A stretch of 64,000 nucleotides of DNA from Mucilaginibacter rubeus (lineage in GTDB: Bacteria > Bacteroidota > Bacteroidia > Sphingobacteriales > Sphingobacteriaceae). Below the pieces are notes generated by a model, which was given only the letters and a program-made list of their open reading frames with translations, was not told the DNA's origin and made no database searches. Below are positions 1 through 7,726 of the stretch, piece by piece. The DNA is taken from NCBI RefSeq assembly GCF_003286415.2, contig NZ_CP043450.1:3100001-3164000 (forward strand), written 5' to 3'. Position numbers and translations under genes: made by a program. Every line of letters begins with the position of its first letter. Position 1 is the first letter of the stretch.

Positions 1-1412
1 TAAAGACCATCATAATCAACCCCGTAGGTGGTTTTCAGGTGTAAACCCGGGATAACAGTTAAATCGGCAAACACGTTGCCGGTAATGCGACCAAAATAAC
101 TTTGGTTCTGCTTGTTATCCATAATTAAACGTACCGGGTTCTGGCGGTCGGTCATACCTGCAGCCGGGCCACCCCATCCGCCGGTAACGGTATAAACCGG
201 CACAATCGGATTTTGAACCAGCGCTGTAAACAAAACACTATTTACATCAATAAGCCTGTCGTTAATGAAAGAAACATTGAGGTTTTCGCCAATTTTTAAA
301 CGACCATTGAAGAAATTATAATCAGTATTTAGCCTGATGGTGGCCTTGCGGGTATGGGTTTCTTTAACTATACCCTTGTTGTCGTAATAGCCAACAGAAA
401 GAAAACTATTCCCTTTTTCGCCGCCATTGCTAACAGAAACATTATAATTCTGCAATAATGAGGTTTGACCAATTTCGTCAAACCACCTCGTATCGGCAGG
501 TTTCATAGTTTTGGCGCCATCTATAAATTCAGGCAGGATTATTTTATTCAACACCGGGTTATTAAAATCCTTGTTCCAGTCAAACTGGTAGATCTGGTTA
601 TTATTAGGATCGGTACCGTCATTAACCGATGCCTTAAAATAAGCCTCGCCGTGCTGTTGGGTATTCAATACTTTAAGCTTTGAATTGTAGTACTGCAATG
701 ATGATGAAGCGTTTACATCAATACGACTGATACCTTTTTTACCTCGTTTTGTGGTTACGATGATAACACCATTAGCTGCCCTCGAACCGTAAATGGTTGC
801 TGATGAAGCGTCTTTCAATACCTGTAATGATTCAATATCCGCCTGGTTAATTTCTTCCAACCCACGGGTGGTTGGTACGCCGTCGATAACATACAATGGA
901 TCGTTGTTATTCAGGGTGCCGATACCGCGGATGCGGACAGTTGCACCACCTTCGGGCGAACCGTTGGTGGTGATGTACACGCCGGGTACCCGGCCCTGTA
1001 AGGCTTTGGTAGCATTACCTTGCGGAATATCCTTAATATCGGTCATTTTTACTACGGATACAGCGCCTGTCAGATCGGCCTTTTTCTGGCTTTGATAACC
1101 GGTTACAACTACTTCGTCAAGGTTGCCCGACTGATATTCAAGGGCTATAAGCACCGGTTCGTTAGCCGCTTTAACGGTGTAGGTAAACGTTTGCATCCCT
1201 ACAAAAGAGAAAGTGATATTACCGTTTACGGTGGCGTTAAGGCTAAATTTTCCGTTAACATCCGTAATGGTACTTGCTATGGCCGATTTTACGGTAACGC
1301 CGGCAAGCGGTGTCCCCCGCTCTTTTTCGGTCACCGTGCCTGTTACTACTTTTTGCTGACCGTACAGGGCCACGTAACAGAGCATGAACATGATTGTTAA
1401 AATTTTTTTCAT
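1..1412 (-). CDS. SusC/RagA family TonB-linked outer membrane protein, partial
   Basis: This is the N-terminal 470 residues of a TonB-dependent glycan importer; the rest lies beyond the left edge of the window. The ATG start at 1412 is followed by a signal peptide ending near YGQ. A carboxypeptidase-regulatory-like domain follows (about residues 20-95, VTGTVTEKERGTPLAGVTV). The plug domain comes next (about 100-220) with the typical SusC phrases VRIRGIGTLNNNDPLYVIDG and SSATIYGSRAANGVIIVTTK, and then the start of the barrel. SusC proteins work with a surface SusD lipoprotein to bring oligosaccharides into the periplasm; a susD would be expected just downstream, outside the window. Two perfect palindromes lie upstream, and the LacI gene is the next gene, so sugar-responsive repression is likely. 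The substrate cannot be told. Confidence 0.95.
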   Translation of the reverse strand, partial: MKKILTIMFMLCYVALYGQQKVVTGTVTEKERGTPLAGVTVKSAIASTITDVNGKFSLNATVNGNITFSFVGMQTFTYTVKAANEPVLIALEYQSGNLDEVVVTGYQSQKKADLTGAVSVVKMTDIKDIPQGNATKALQGRVPGVYITTNGSPEGGATVRIRGIGTLNNNDPLYVIDGVPTTRGLEEINQADIESLQVLKDASSATIYGSRAANGVIIVTTKRGKKGISRIDVNASSSLQYYNSKLKVLNTQQHGEAYFKASVNDGTDPNNNQIYQFDWNKDFNNPVLNKIILPEFIDGAKTMKPADTRWFDEIGQTSLLQNYNVSVSNGGEKGNSFLSVGYYDNKGIVKETHTRKATIRLNTDYNFFNGRLKIGENLNVSFINDRLIDVNSVLFTALVQNPIVPVYTVTGGWGGPAAGMTDRQNPVRLIMDNKQNQSYFGRITGNVFADLTVIPGLHLKTTYGVDYDGL

Positions 1413-1477
1413 AATTCGTTTGGTTTTAATGTTGGTTTGATAAGCTCTTTTTGAAAGTTTTAATCAAGAAGAATTGC

Positions 1478-1495
1478 ACTTTAATCGATTAAAGT
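1478..1495. promoter_or_regulatory. Probable LacI-family operator, proximal to susC
   Basis: The site is a perfect 18-bp palindrome with core TTTAATCGATTAAA, 66-83 bp upstream of the susC-like start. The even-length dyad with a central CG is typical of LacI-family operators, and the gene for such a regulator is adjacent. The assignment of regulator to site is inferred from proximity and from the related sites at 1561 and 2673. Confidence 0.75.
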
Positions 1496-1560
1496 AATGG
1501 ATTTTAAAATGGTTCATATAATTGTACTGTTTAATTTTAAAATTGATTATCTGGTTTAAA

Positions 1561-1586
1561 CTTTACTTTAATCGATTAAAGTAAAG
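1561..1586. promoter_or_regulatory. Probable LacI-family operator, distal to susC
   Basis: The site is a perfect 26-bp palindrome with the same core (TTTAATCGATTAAA) as the site at 1478, extended on both sides. It lies between the 3' end of lacI and the susC-like gene. Centre-to-centre distance to the other site is about 87 bp, near eight helical turns, so a looped repression complex is possible (inference). Confidence 0.75.
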
Positions 1587-1601
1587 GGGCAAAAAAAAAT
1601 T

Positions 1602-2618
1602 CTATGTTTCACGGCATGATTTTCCCGGGACAAACCCCGCCTGGAATGTCAGTTTTTTCTTTATCTTTTGGTTATTGATCAGGTTTACCAAAGTCTTTAC
1701 CGCGGCCTCCCCCATTTCTTCCAATGGTTGCCTTCCGTGTGTAACCGGGCAGTAAAACAAATCAAACGCGTCCGATTCGTCAAAGCTCAGTACAGATACA
1801 TCACCCGGCACCTTTACCCCCAGCGCGTTTAACCGCTTTAAAGCTTCGATAGCTAAACGATCTGTTGCCAGAAAAATGGCGTCAGGCTTATTGGCAGAAT
1901 TTAATAATGGTTTAAGAACTGGTTCTATTTCCTTTGATAAATCGTCGCCCTTAACATGGATCAACCATTCGGGGTGGCTTTCAAGGTGATGGTCTTTCAG
2001 CGCATCTAAATACCCCCTATCACGCTCCTGCAAATGGAACATGTTTGTTTTTAGATTGATAAAGCTGATCCTTTTATGGCCAGAAGCAACCAAATAGGAT
2101 ACCGCGTCATACGCAGCCTTGTAATTATCTAAAGCAACGTAGTTTGTATCTATCTCAGGGAAATAACGGTCAATCAGCACAAATGGGATCCCTGAATTTT
2201 GCAGATGCAGGATTTGCTCCTGCGAGTCTCCGCCCGGCACAAGGATAAGGCCATCTACCTGCCGGTTTACCAGCACATTGGTCAGTTCGGTAAATTTCTC
2301 CCGGTTTTCGTTGGTGCTGCCAAAAATCACAGTAAAGTTGAGGCGCTTGGCCTCCGCCTCTATAGCCCGGGTAATCCCGGTACTAAAGCGGTAATTTATA
2401 TCGGCCACCACTAAGCCAATGGTATGGGTTTTCCGGATGCGGAGACTTTTGGCCACCTGATTGGGTTGGTAGTTTAATTCAATAGCGGCTAATTTGATCT
2501 TCTCCGCGTTTTCCTTGCTCACCTGCTTTTCCTCTGCCTGCCCGTTAAGCACATACGAAACCAGCGCGGTGGATACACCAACGTGTTGCGCAATATCTTT
2601 TAGGACAACTTTTTTCAC
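1602..2618 (-). CDS. LacI family transcriptional regulator
   Basis: A 338-residue DNA-binding repressor. The N-terminal helix-turn-helix is plain (residues 4-25, VLKDIAQHVGVSTALVSYVLNG), followed by the hinge helix (PNQVAKSLRIRKTHTIGLVV) and a periplasmic-binding-protein-like sensor domain to the end. The start codon is GTG at 2616-2618; the protein begins exactly where LacI proteins usually do. Length matches the family. The gene is followed by the susC-like gene on the same strand, with a 26-bp palindrome between them. A near-perfect dyad of the same type lies 55-72 bp upstream, so it probably represses both itself and the uptake locus until a sugar ligand binds. The ligand is unknown. Confidence 0.95.
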   Translation of the reverse strand: MKKVVLKDIAQHVGVSTALVSYVLNGQAEEKQVSKENAEKIKLAAIELNYQPNQVAKSLRIRKTHTIGLVVADINYRFSTGITRAIEAEAKRLNFTVIFGSTNENREKFTELTNVLVNRQVDGLILVPGGDSQEQILHLQNSGIPFVLIDRYFPEIDTNYVALDNYKAAYDAVSYLVASGHKRISFINLKTNMFHLQERDRGYLDALKDHHLESHPEWLIHVKGDDLSKEIEPVLKPLLNSANKPDAIFLATDRLAIEALKRLNALGVKVPGDVSVLSFDESDAFDLFYCPVTHGRQPLEEMGEAAVKTLVNLINNQKIKKKLTFQAGFVPGKSCRET

Positions 2619-2672
2619 GGTGTTGAAAGGCTACAGATTTCGGTTAAATTGGAATATGAAAACAAATCTAAC

Positions 2673-2690
2673 GCTTTAAACGATTAAAGC
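2673..2690. promoter_or_regulatory. Probable LacI-family operator upstream of lacI
   Basis: GCTTTAAACGATTAAAGC is an 18-bp dyad with one mismatch pair. It matches the core of the two sites upstream of susC in 13 of 14 positions. It lies 55-72 bp before the lacI start, which suggests autoregulation. Confidence 0.65.
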
Positions 2691-2740
2691 AAATAAATCT
2701 GCAAATTTTATCCAAAATTAGATGCCAGATCAAAACCTGT

Positions 2741-3433
2741 TCATTTAGCTTTCCTTATCTTGTAGTTTAGCCAAAGCACACCGCCGGGCAGTTCTTTTAC
2801 CTTTTTTAACTTCATTTCGGTAACGGCCCCGTCTTCAAACACGCTGGTTGCAGTTGTTCCATCGGCCAGTGGCAAAAGCAGCAAACTTAATTCATCAACC
2901 AATCCTGCTTTCATCATAGCGCCGTTTAAATTTCCGCCACCTTCCAGCATTATTGTTTTTATCGGGAACAGGCTTGTCAACTTCTTTAAAGCCAATGCAA
3001 GATCAACTTCCTTGTCGCCCGCGATAACATATGATATTCCACGGTCACGCAAATAATCAACATAGCCTTGTGAAACCTGGGCCGTAAGTACCTCGATTAA
3101 ATGATCGCCGTCGATGTTGTTTTCTTTCCAGGCCAACTTGCCTTTAGCATCTATCGCGATAGCAAACGATTTGGCTTTAGCATCGGCTACAAAGTCGGTA
3201 GTTTCATTTGTTTGCTCACCATGGTGAGTGTACAGGCCATCTGAAAAGTCTCGCTCCATGGTTACCCTGCCGCACATCCAGGCCTGGCTGTCATATTTCT
3301 TATGAACCTTTTCATACAAACCCGTTGAACCTTTACCTGTTTTGGTATCCGCCCAGTTCTTGGTCAATATTTTGCCATCAACCGAACTCATCATGTGGCA
3401 AACAACGTAAGGTAATTTTGATTTCGGAGGCAT
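2741..3433 (-). CDS. RibD C-terminal domain (dihydrofolate reductase-like) protein
   Basis: A 230-residue cytoplasmic NADPH-dependent reductase-like protein of the RibD_C family, related to the 5-amino-6-(5-phosphoribosylamino)uracil reductase domain of RibD. It starts with YVVCHMMSSVDGKILTKNW, the usual first strand and substrate loop, and carries the late motif IMLEGGGNLNGAMMKAGLVDELSLLLLPL typical of the family (residues about 160-190). It lacks the deaminase domain of RibD. Stand-alone members act on diverse or unknown substrates, so a riboflavin role is not assured. It is followed upstream by the YtxH-like gene, with only one base between them, so the two are probably co-transcribed. Confidence 0.85.
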   Translation of the reverse strand: MPPKSKLPYVVCHMMSSVDGKILTKNWADTKTGKGSTGLYEKVHKKYDSQAWMCGRVTMERDFSDGLYTHHGEQTNETTDFVADAKAKSFAIAIDAKGKLAWKENNIDGDHLIEVLTAQVSQGYVDYLRDRGISYVIAGDKEVDLALALKKLTSLFPIKTIMLEGGGNLNGAMMKAGLVDELSLLLLPLADGTTATSVFEDGAVTEMKLKKVKELPGGVLWLNYKIRKAK

Positions 3434-3434
3434 G

Positions 3435-3674
3435 TTATTTAACGATATGATCGGCTACTTTTTTTATTTTCTTTTTCTTTATACCAGTCTTAGCACTAAC
3501 AACATCCGAAGCCAGATCTTTCGCCTCATCTTTTAGTTTATGCTTAATAGACCGGACCACCTCTCCCCCGCTTTCGGTTAAAAATAAATAAGCTAATGTA
3601 CCGGCCACCAACGCGCCAGCTGCTATGGCTACAATAAGCCCTGTATTATCTTCTTTTTTAAATGGATTTTTCAT
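3435..3674 (-). CDS. YtxH-like small membrane protein
   Basis: A 79-residue protein with one N-terminal transmembrane segment (about residues 12-32, GLIVAIAAGALVAGTLAYLF), then a charged, lysine-rich helical tail. The layout (membrane anchor, SGGEVVRSIKHKLKDEAKDL helix) fits YtxH-domain proteins, which are often stress-related. No enzyme motif is seen. It shares a transcription unit with the downstream reductase gene and is divergent from the small gene at 3726. Confidence 0.75.
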   Translation of the reverse strand: MKNPFKKEDNTGLIVAIAAGALVAGTLAYLFLTESGGEVVRSIKHKLKDEAKDLASDVVSAKTGIKKKKIKKVADHIVK

Positions 3675-3711
3675 AATGGGTTAACAAAACCTGCGGCAAA
3701 TTGTTAGCATA

Positions 3712-3725
3712 AAAAAGGAGGAATT
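3712..3725 (+). promoter_or_regulatory. Strong Shine-Dalgarno sequence before the 61-residue gene
   Basis: AAAAAAGGAGGAATT stands directly before the ATG at 3726. A full GGAGG is unusual here, because most genes in this window have no visible Shine-Dalgarno. It suggests high-level or atypical translation initiation. Confidence 0.6.
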
Positions 3726-3911
3726 ATGCCATGGCTTAACGGCGACTACCCGCCATCATACAAAAATCAACCTAAAAAAATAAGGGACAAAGCAACCGAA
3801 ATTGCAAACGAAGTGCTAAAAACAACCGGCAACGAAGGCGAAGCTATCGCAACCGGTCTGAAACAAGCGCGGGCCCATTTCAAAAAAGAAGAAAAAACCA
3901 AAGGAGAATAA
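3726..3911 (+). CDS. Small conserved-type hypothetical protein (61 residues)
   Basis: A small, highly charged, soluble protein beginning MPWLNGDYPPSYKNQPKKIR and ending in a lysine/glutamate tail. The pattern of an aromatic start, DYPPS, then a helix with EIANEVLK and a second helix with GEAIATGLKQA resembles short stress-associated proteins seen in many bacteria. I cannot name the family with certainty. A strong GGAGG ribosome-binding site precedes it, which supports a real gene. It is divergent from the YtxH-like gene and convergent with the HAD gene. Confidence 0.7.
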   Translation: MPWLNGDYPPSYKNQPKKIRDKATEIANEVLKTTGNEGEAIATGLKQARAHFKKEEKTKGE

Positions 3912-3930
3912 AACCTGAATTTGTCTTGTT

Positions 3931-4533
3931 CTATAAGTGGTCGATACGGACCCAGTTCATACCGGCCGATGTAGCAGCTATGGTTCCCGCTTCGCCATCT
4001 TCAAATACAAGGCAATCTTCCGGATTAACCTCAAGCAATTTCGCCGCTTTCAAAAAAGGGTCTGGAAAAGGTTTTCCATGCTCGGTTTCACCGGCACAGA
4101 CCATGACTTCAACAAGCGATGCTATCCCAAGCACTTCCAGCGTCTTTTCTACCGCAACCCTGCCGCTTCCGGATACCACGCCGATCTTTACTTTCCCCGC
4201 ATGCGCCCGCAGATGGTCTACCACATGGGCTATGGGTAAAGTATGCGCTATATATTCGTCCAGAAACAATTTATATTTCAACTCCTTAAACTCCAGCGGG
4301 TCAAAGTCTGTCCCGTATTTTTTGTTTATCTCCTCAATAACATTGACCACCGGCCATCCTGCCAGTTCATCTATAATATCTCCTTCAATAACGTGCCCTT
4401 TATTTGCTGCTACTTTGATGTAAGTTTCCTTGTGCGCACCCATATTATCGGCCAGTGTGCCGTCACAATCGTATAAATAAGCTTTATATCCTTTACTCAG
4501 ATTGGTTAATTGCTCAAGCTTTGAAATTTCCAT
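3931..4533 (-). CDS. HAD superfamily hydrolase (beta-phosphoglucomutase-like)
   Basis: A 200-residue HAD phosphatase or phosphomutase. Motif I is YLYDCDGTLADN (residues 19-30, nucleophile and acid/base aspartates). Motif II is the serine in GVVSGSGR. Motif III is the lysine in GKPFPDPFLKAA, and motif IV is VFEDGEAG. An alpha-helical cap lies between motifs I and II, as in the beta-phosphoglucomutase/phosphoglycolate phosphatase group. The substrate is probably a small sugar phosphate. A perfect Bacteroidota -7 box ends 5 nt before the ATG, so the mRNA may be leaderless. Confidence 0.9.
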   Translation of the reverse strand: MEISKLEQLTNLSKGYKAYLYDCDGTLADNMGAHKETYIKVAANKGHVIEGDIIDELAGWPVVNVIEEINKKYGTDFDPLEFKELKYKLFLDEYIAHTLPIAHVVDHLRAHAGKVKIGVVSGSGRVAVEKTLEVLGIASLVEVMVCAGETEHGKPFPDPFLKAAKLLEVNPEDCLVFEDGEAGTIAATSAGMNWVRIDHL

Positions 4534-4538
4534 GGCGG

Positions 4539-4546
4539 CAAATATA
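4539..4546 (-). promoter_or_regulatory. Candidate -7 promoter box of the HAD gene (leaderless)
   Basis: On the minus strand the sequence reads TATATTTG, then CCGCC, then the ATG. TATATTTG fits the Bacteroidota consensus TAnnTTTG exactly. The distance to the start codon would place transcription initiation at or next to the ATG. A clear -33 TTG at standard spacing is not seen. Confidence 0.55.
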
Positions 4547-4599
4547 GCCCGACAGCAATTAAATAAAATAACGAAGCGGTCATTAAAATCGCGGATAAT

Positions 4600-6390
4600 T
4601 TAATTATGGCTGTCCAGTGCTTTAATAAAAGCAATCAACTCCTTTTTTTCCTTAGCTGTGAGGCGAAGTTTATCGGCAGAAAGTGTTTGGTTTGGCACTT
4701 TCAATCCCATTCCCGCACCTCCGCCTTCATTGTAAAAATCAATTACTTCCTCCAGTGTCTTATAAACGCCGTTGTGCATATACGGCGCAGTCCTACTGGA
4801 ATTACGTACGGTTGTCACTTTAAACGCATGCCGGTTAAAGTCTAATGGTTGAATGCCAAATAACCCGGGATCCGGATCAATGATTTTACGATTTTTCATT
4901 TTCGGCACCCCAATCACTTCGGCCTCCATCTGTACATATCTTGGCGGAAGCGTACTGTTAAACAAAGGCATGTAATGACATGTTGAGCAACGCGCCTTGC
5001 CCATAAAAATATTAAAACCGTTGATTTCCGTTTGAGTAAGTATTTTCGGATCGCCTTGCATATAAGCGTCAAACCGGCTATTCAATGCGGTGAGGCTTCG
5101 GATATAGCTTGCCAAAGCATTCATCACTTCTCCCGTATCGATAGCTGTTCTGTCTTTTATCGGGAAAGCGTCATTAAAAAGCCCGGTGTAATATTTGTCC
5201 TGCCACAGCTTTTTGGTCGAGAGTTTAATGTCGCCATGCATTTCATCGCGATTACCTATTACATCAACAATCTGTTCTTCCAGCGAAGCCGCCCGAAGAT
5301 CGTAAAACTGAGCAGGCTGTAACGCCGCGTTGATCAATGTTGGTGTATTGCGGAAGATTGTTTTTTTACCCATGATATCCAGATTTTTAACCATACCATC
5401 ACTAAAAGCTTTACCTGGCTGATGGCAGCTGGCGCAACTGCGGGTTAAAGTACCGGACAGCCGGGGATCAAAAAATAGCTTTTTACCCAATGCTATCTTT
5501 TTTTCGGTAACAGAATCCTCCGGGGCGGCGATATAAGCATTGCGATTAAAAGCTTTGGTATCAAATAAGGTTTCCGCATCCTGATTCAACAAACGGTTGT
5601 AACGGACATCGGGCAAGTTTAACTGTTGATGTAAATGGGTTAAAGCCTTTGTTAAGGGATTTGCATAAAGGGTGAGAAATGCAGCCCGGTCAAAACGATC
5701 AAAAACAACAGGTCTGGAAAGATAGCCTATAGCCTGATCGAAAAGTTCATGCAACGGATCGTTATTATCCTGTACGTAGTACCTCGTAACAACCCCAACA
5801 CTTTTAAGCGCAGCCGCTGATTCTGCAAAACACTGATGAACGAGGGGATCATCAAAATCATTCAACCCTAATGTCTCTATCCTAAAAACCTCGAGTTTGA
5901 GCGCGTCCATGATCTGCCAGTCCTGCAAATCGGCGTGCATAAAATAATCACGATAAGCTTCGGCGTTAGTCTTGAGTTTACTTAACGAAGCGTTAAGCTG
6001 CTTCCGTGAGGCAGGGTTAAAATGAGGAAACAAAAACTGCTCTATGACCTGCAAACCCTCCGGCTGAATAACCAGGCCGCTAAGCTCGGTTTCGGGTACC
6101 GGAGGCCCGTTAACCTGCCGCGAGGTAAGTGGATCAAAATATTCTGTAGCCCACTCCATCCGTTTATAGGCCAATCGCACATCTTTAAACCGCTGCTGCA
6201 ACACCTCTTTGTTGCCCCTCGTTGCCGCCGACTGCAAACCGTGCACCGCTGTCAAAAAACTATCAGCCTGCAGTACCAGTTTTTCACGTACATTTTCGGA
6301 TGTGGACGCCGGGGTATTATGAAAACTCAGCAGGCCAAACCCGATGATAGCCAGGAGGCCTGCTGAAATAACCTTAAAAGTTGAACGCAT
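4600..6390 (-). CDS. Imelysin-like domain fused to dihaem cytochrome c peroxidase
   Basis: A 596-residue exported protein with an N-terminal membrane/signal segment. Residues about 32-260 form an all-helical region containing EPEGLQVIEQFLF-type sequence (GLQVIE at 112-117), resembling the imelysin motif GxHxxE but with Gln in place of His. The C-terminal half is a dihaem peroxidase of the CcpA/MauG type: haem motifs CASCH (319-323) and CSTCH (468-472), GKKLFFDPRLSG, and LRNTPTL-like FRNTPTLIN. It would reduce H2O2 or act as an oxidative enzyme in the periplasm with electrons from cytochromes. Its start overlaps the end of the phosphoesterase gene by 17 bp, so translation is coupled within one operon. 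Confidence 0.9.
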   Translation of the reverse strand: MRSTFKVISAGLLAIIGFGLLSFHNTPASTSENVREKLVLQADSFLTAVHGLQSAATRGNKEVLQQRFKDVRLAYKRMEWATEYFDPLTSRQVNGPPVPETELSGLVIQPEGLQVIEQFLFPHFNPASRKQLNASLSKLKTNAEAYRDYFMHADLQDWQIMDALKLEVFRIETLGLNDFDDPLVHQCFAESAAALKSVGVVTRYYVQDNNDPLHELFDQAIGYLSRPVVFDRFDRAAFLTLYANPLTKALTHLHQQLNLPDVRYNRLLNQDAETLFDTKAFNRNAYIAAPEDSVTEKKIALGKKLFFDPRLSGTLTRSCASCHQPGKAFSDGMVKNLDIMGKKTIFRNTPTLINAALQPAQFYDLRAASLEEQIVDVIGNRDEMHGDIKLSTKKLWQDKYYTGLFNDAFPIKDRTAIDTGEVMNALASYIRSLTALNSRFDAYMQGDPKILTQTEINGFNIFMGKARCSTCHYMPLFNSTLPPRYVQMEAEVIGVPKMKNRKIIDPDPGLFGIQPLDFNRHAFKVTTVRNSSRTAPYMHNGVYKTLEEVIDFYNEGGGAGMGLKVPNQTLSADKLRLTAKEKKELIAFIKALDSHN

Positions 6391-7717
6391 GGCTTAAGGG
6401 ATCGGCATGCTGATCGCGGCTATTAAGCGGTTTCAGCCCCCATCTTTTTTCTATAAACGCCATAATGCTTACCGTTTCGTAATTAGTATGATCAACAAAT
6501 CCTTTTTTCGCGAATGGCGAGATGATCAATGCGGGGATGCGTGTGCCTGGGCCCCATTTGTCGATCTTCGGTGGTGCAACGTGGTCCCAGAAACCGCCAT
6601 TTTCATCGTAAGTGAGGATTATAACCACGTCTTTAGCATTTGGCCCGTTCAGTACCGCGTTAATTAACTTAACGGCATGGCTTTCACCGGCAGTAACTGT
6701 AGAAGCACCAGGATGCTCATTCTCAAGCCCTATCGGTTTAACAAAAGATACTGCGGGCAAGGTACCTTTTTTTGCTGCTTCCAAAAACTCGGTTTCATCT
6801 CTCAGGTGTTTTTTTCTTTCTTCTGTGCCTTCCGCATATTTGGTAAAATATGCAAATGGCTGATGATGAAAGGCAAAAGTCGGGTCGGCTTTACCTGCTA
6901 CAGCATCATTCCAACCTCCTGAATACCAGGCCCAGGAAATTCCCTTATCGGTAAGACGATCACCAATGGTCGGGCCATTTTGATTAGGAATCAGAGTTGC
7001 AGGATTGGCACCTTTTGGATGCAGGTTTACAGAATTAGAAGTATTAACGGCATAGCCATCCGGTGTTACCGATCCGTCTTTAATCATTTTTCCGGACGCA
7101 TCCAGTTGCGCTTTGATATTTTCCGGGGCGTTAGGAAACTCTGGTGAAGCAGCCGCGATCAGCCATTGATGGTTAAGAAATGACCCGCCAAAAGCGCTGT
7201 GAAAAAAGTGATCGCAAAGCGTATACTTAGTCGCCAGTTCATACAACGGTAGTTTAGCAGTAGTATAATATCCCATGGTTAAACCTTTGGTATAATTATA
7301 TAACGCGAACTTGTCCATCTTACCGCCGTTTATTTGCATTTGCTCCTGGTAAAAAGCATGCGTAACATCGGGTGTAGCCTGATCGGCAGCTACATATTGG
7401 TCGATATTAAAATAAGTATTTGGCAGGTTTGTAGGGAAAGCGCTGCTCCTCGGCACCGGTGGCAAGGTGTTATAAGGTTTACCTTCGGCATCTATCTGGA
7501 TAATGTTTTCCTTATTTGCAGATGTAAGGCCGTCCGCTCCTTTAAATTGCCCCCAAAGGTTATCAAAGCTGTGGTTTTCCATATAAATAACTACCACATG
7601 CTGTACCTTGTTAATGCCGGGTGCCTCCGGGTCACGAAAAGCCGAAACGCTCAGGCATGTAGCAAGGGTTAAAGCAGCAGCCGGAATAAAAAAGTATCTC
7701 CTGTTTAAATTTTTCAT
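6374..7717 (-). CDS. Secreted phosphoesterase (phospholipase C/acid phosphatase family)
   Basis: A 447-residue protein with an N-terminal signal sequence (residues 1-26). The phosphoesterase family (PF04185-type) is shown by VVVIYMENHSFDNLWGQFKG near the start, the Ser/His/Asp-rich HFFHSAFGGSFLNHQWLIAA, the metal-binding YDENGGFWDHVAPP, and GTRIPALIISPFAKKGFVDH. Relatives hydrolyse phospholipids or phosphomonoesters outside the cytoplasm. The gene begins 9 bp after the deacetylase stop and overlaps the peroxidase gene, so the three form one unit. The exact substrate is unknown. Confidence 0.9.
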   Translation of the reverse strand: MKNLNRRYFFIPAAALTLATCLSVSAFRDPEAPGINKVQHVVVIYMENHSFDNLWGQFKGADGLTSANKENIIQIDAEGKPYNTLPPVPRSSAFPTNLPNTYFNIDQYVAADQATPDVTHAFYQEQMQINGGKMDKFALYNYTKGLTMGYYTTAKLPLYELATKYTLCDHFFHSAFGGSFLNHQWLIAAASPEFPNAPENIKAQLDASGKMIKDGSVTPDGYAVNTSNSVNLHPKGANPATLIPNQNGPTIGDRLTDKGISWAWYSGGWNDAVAGKADPTFAFHHQPFAYFTKYAEGTEERKKHLRDETEFLEAAKKGTLPAVSFVKPIGLENEHPGASTVTAGESHAVKLINAVLNGPNAKDVVIILTYDENGGFWDHVAPPKIDKWGPGTRIPALIISPFAKKGFVDHTNYETVSIMAFIEKRWGLKPLNSRDQHADPLSHAFNF

Positions 7718-7726
7718 AGTTTGTTA

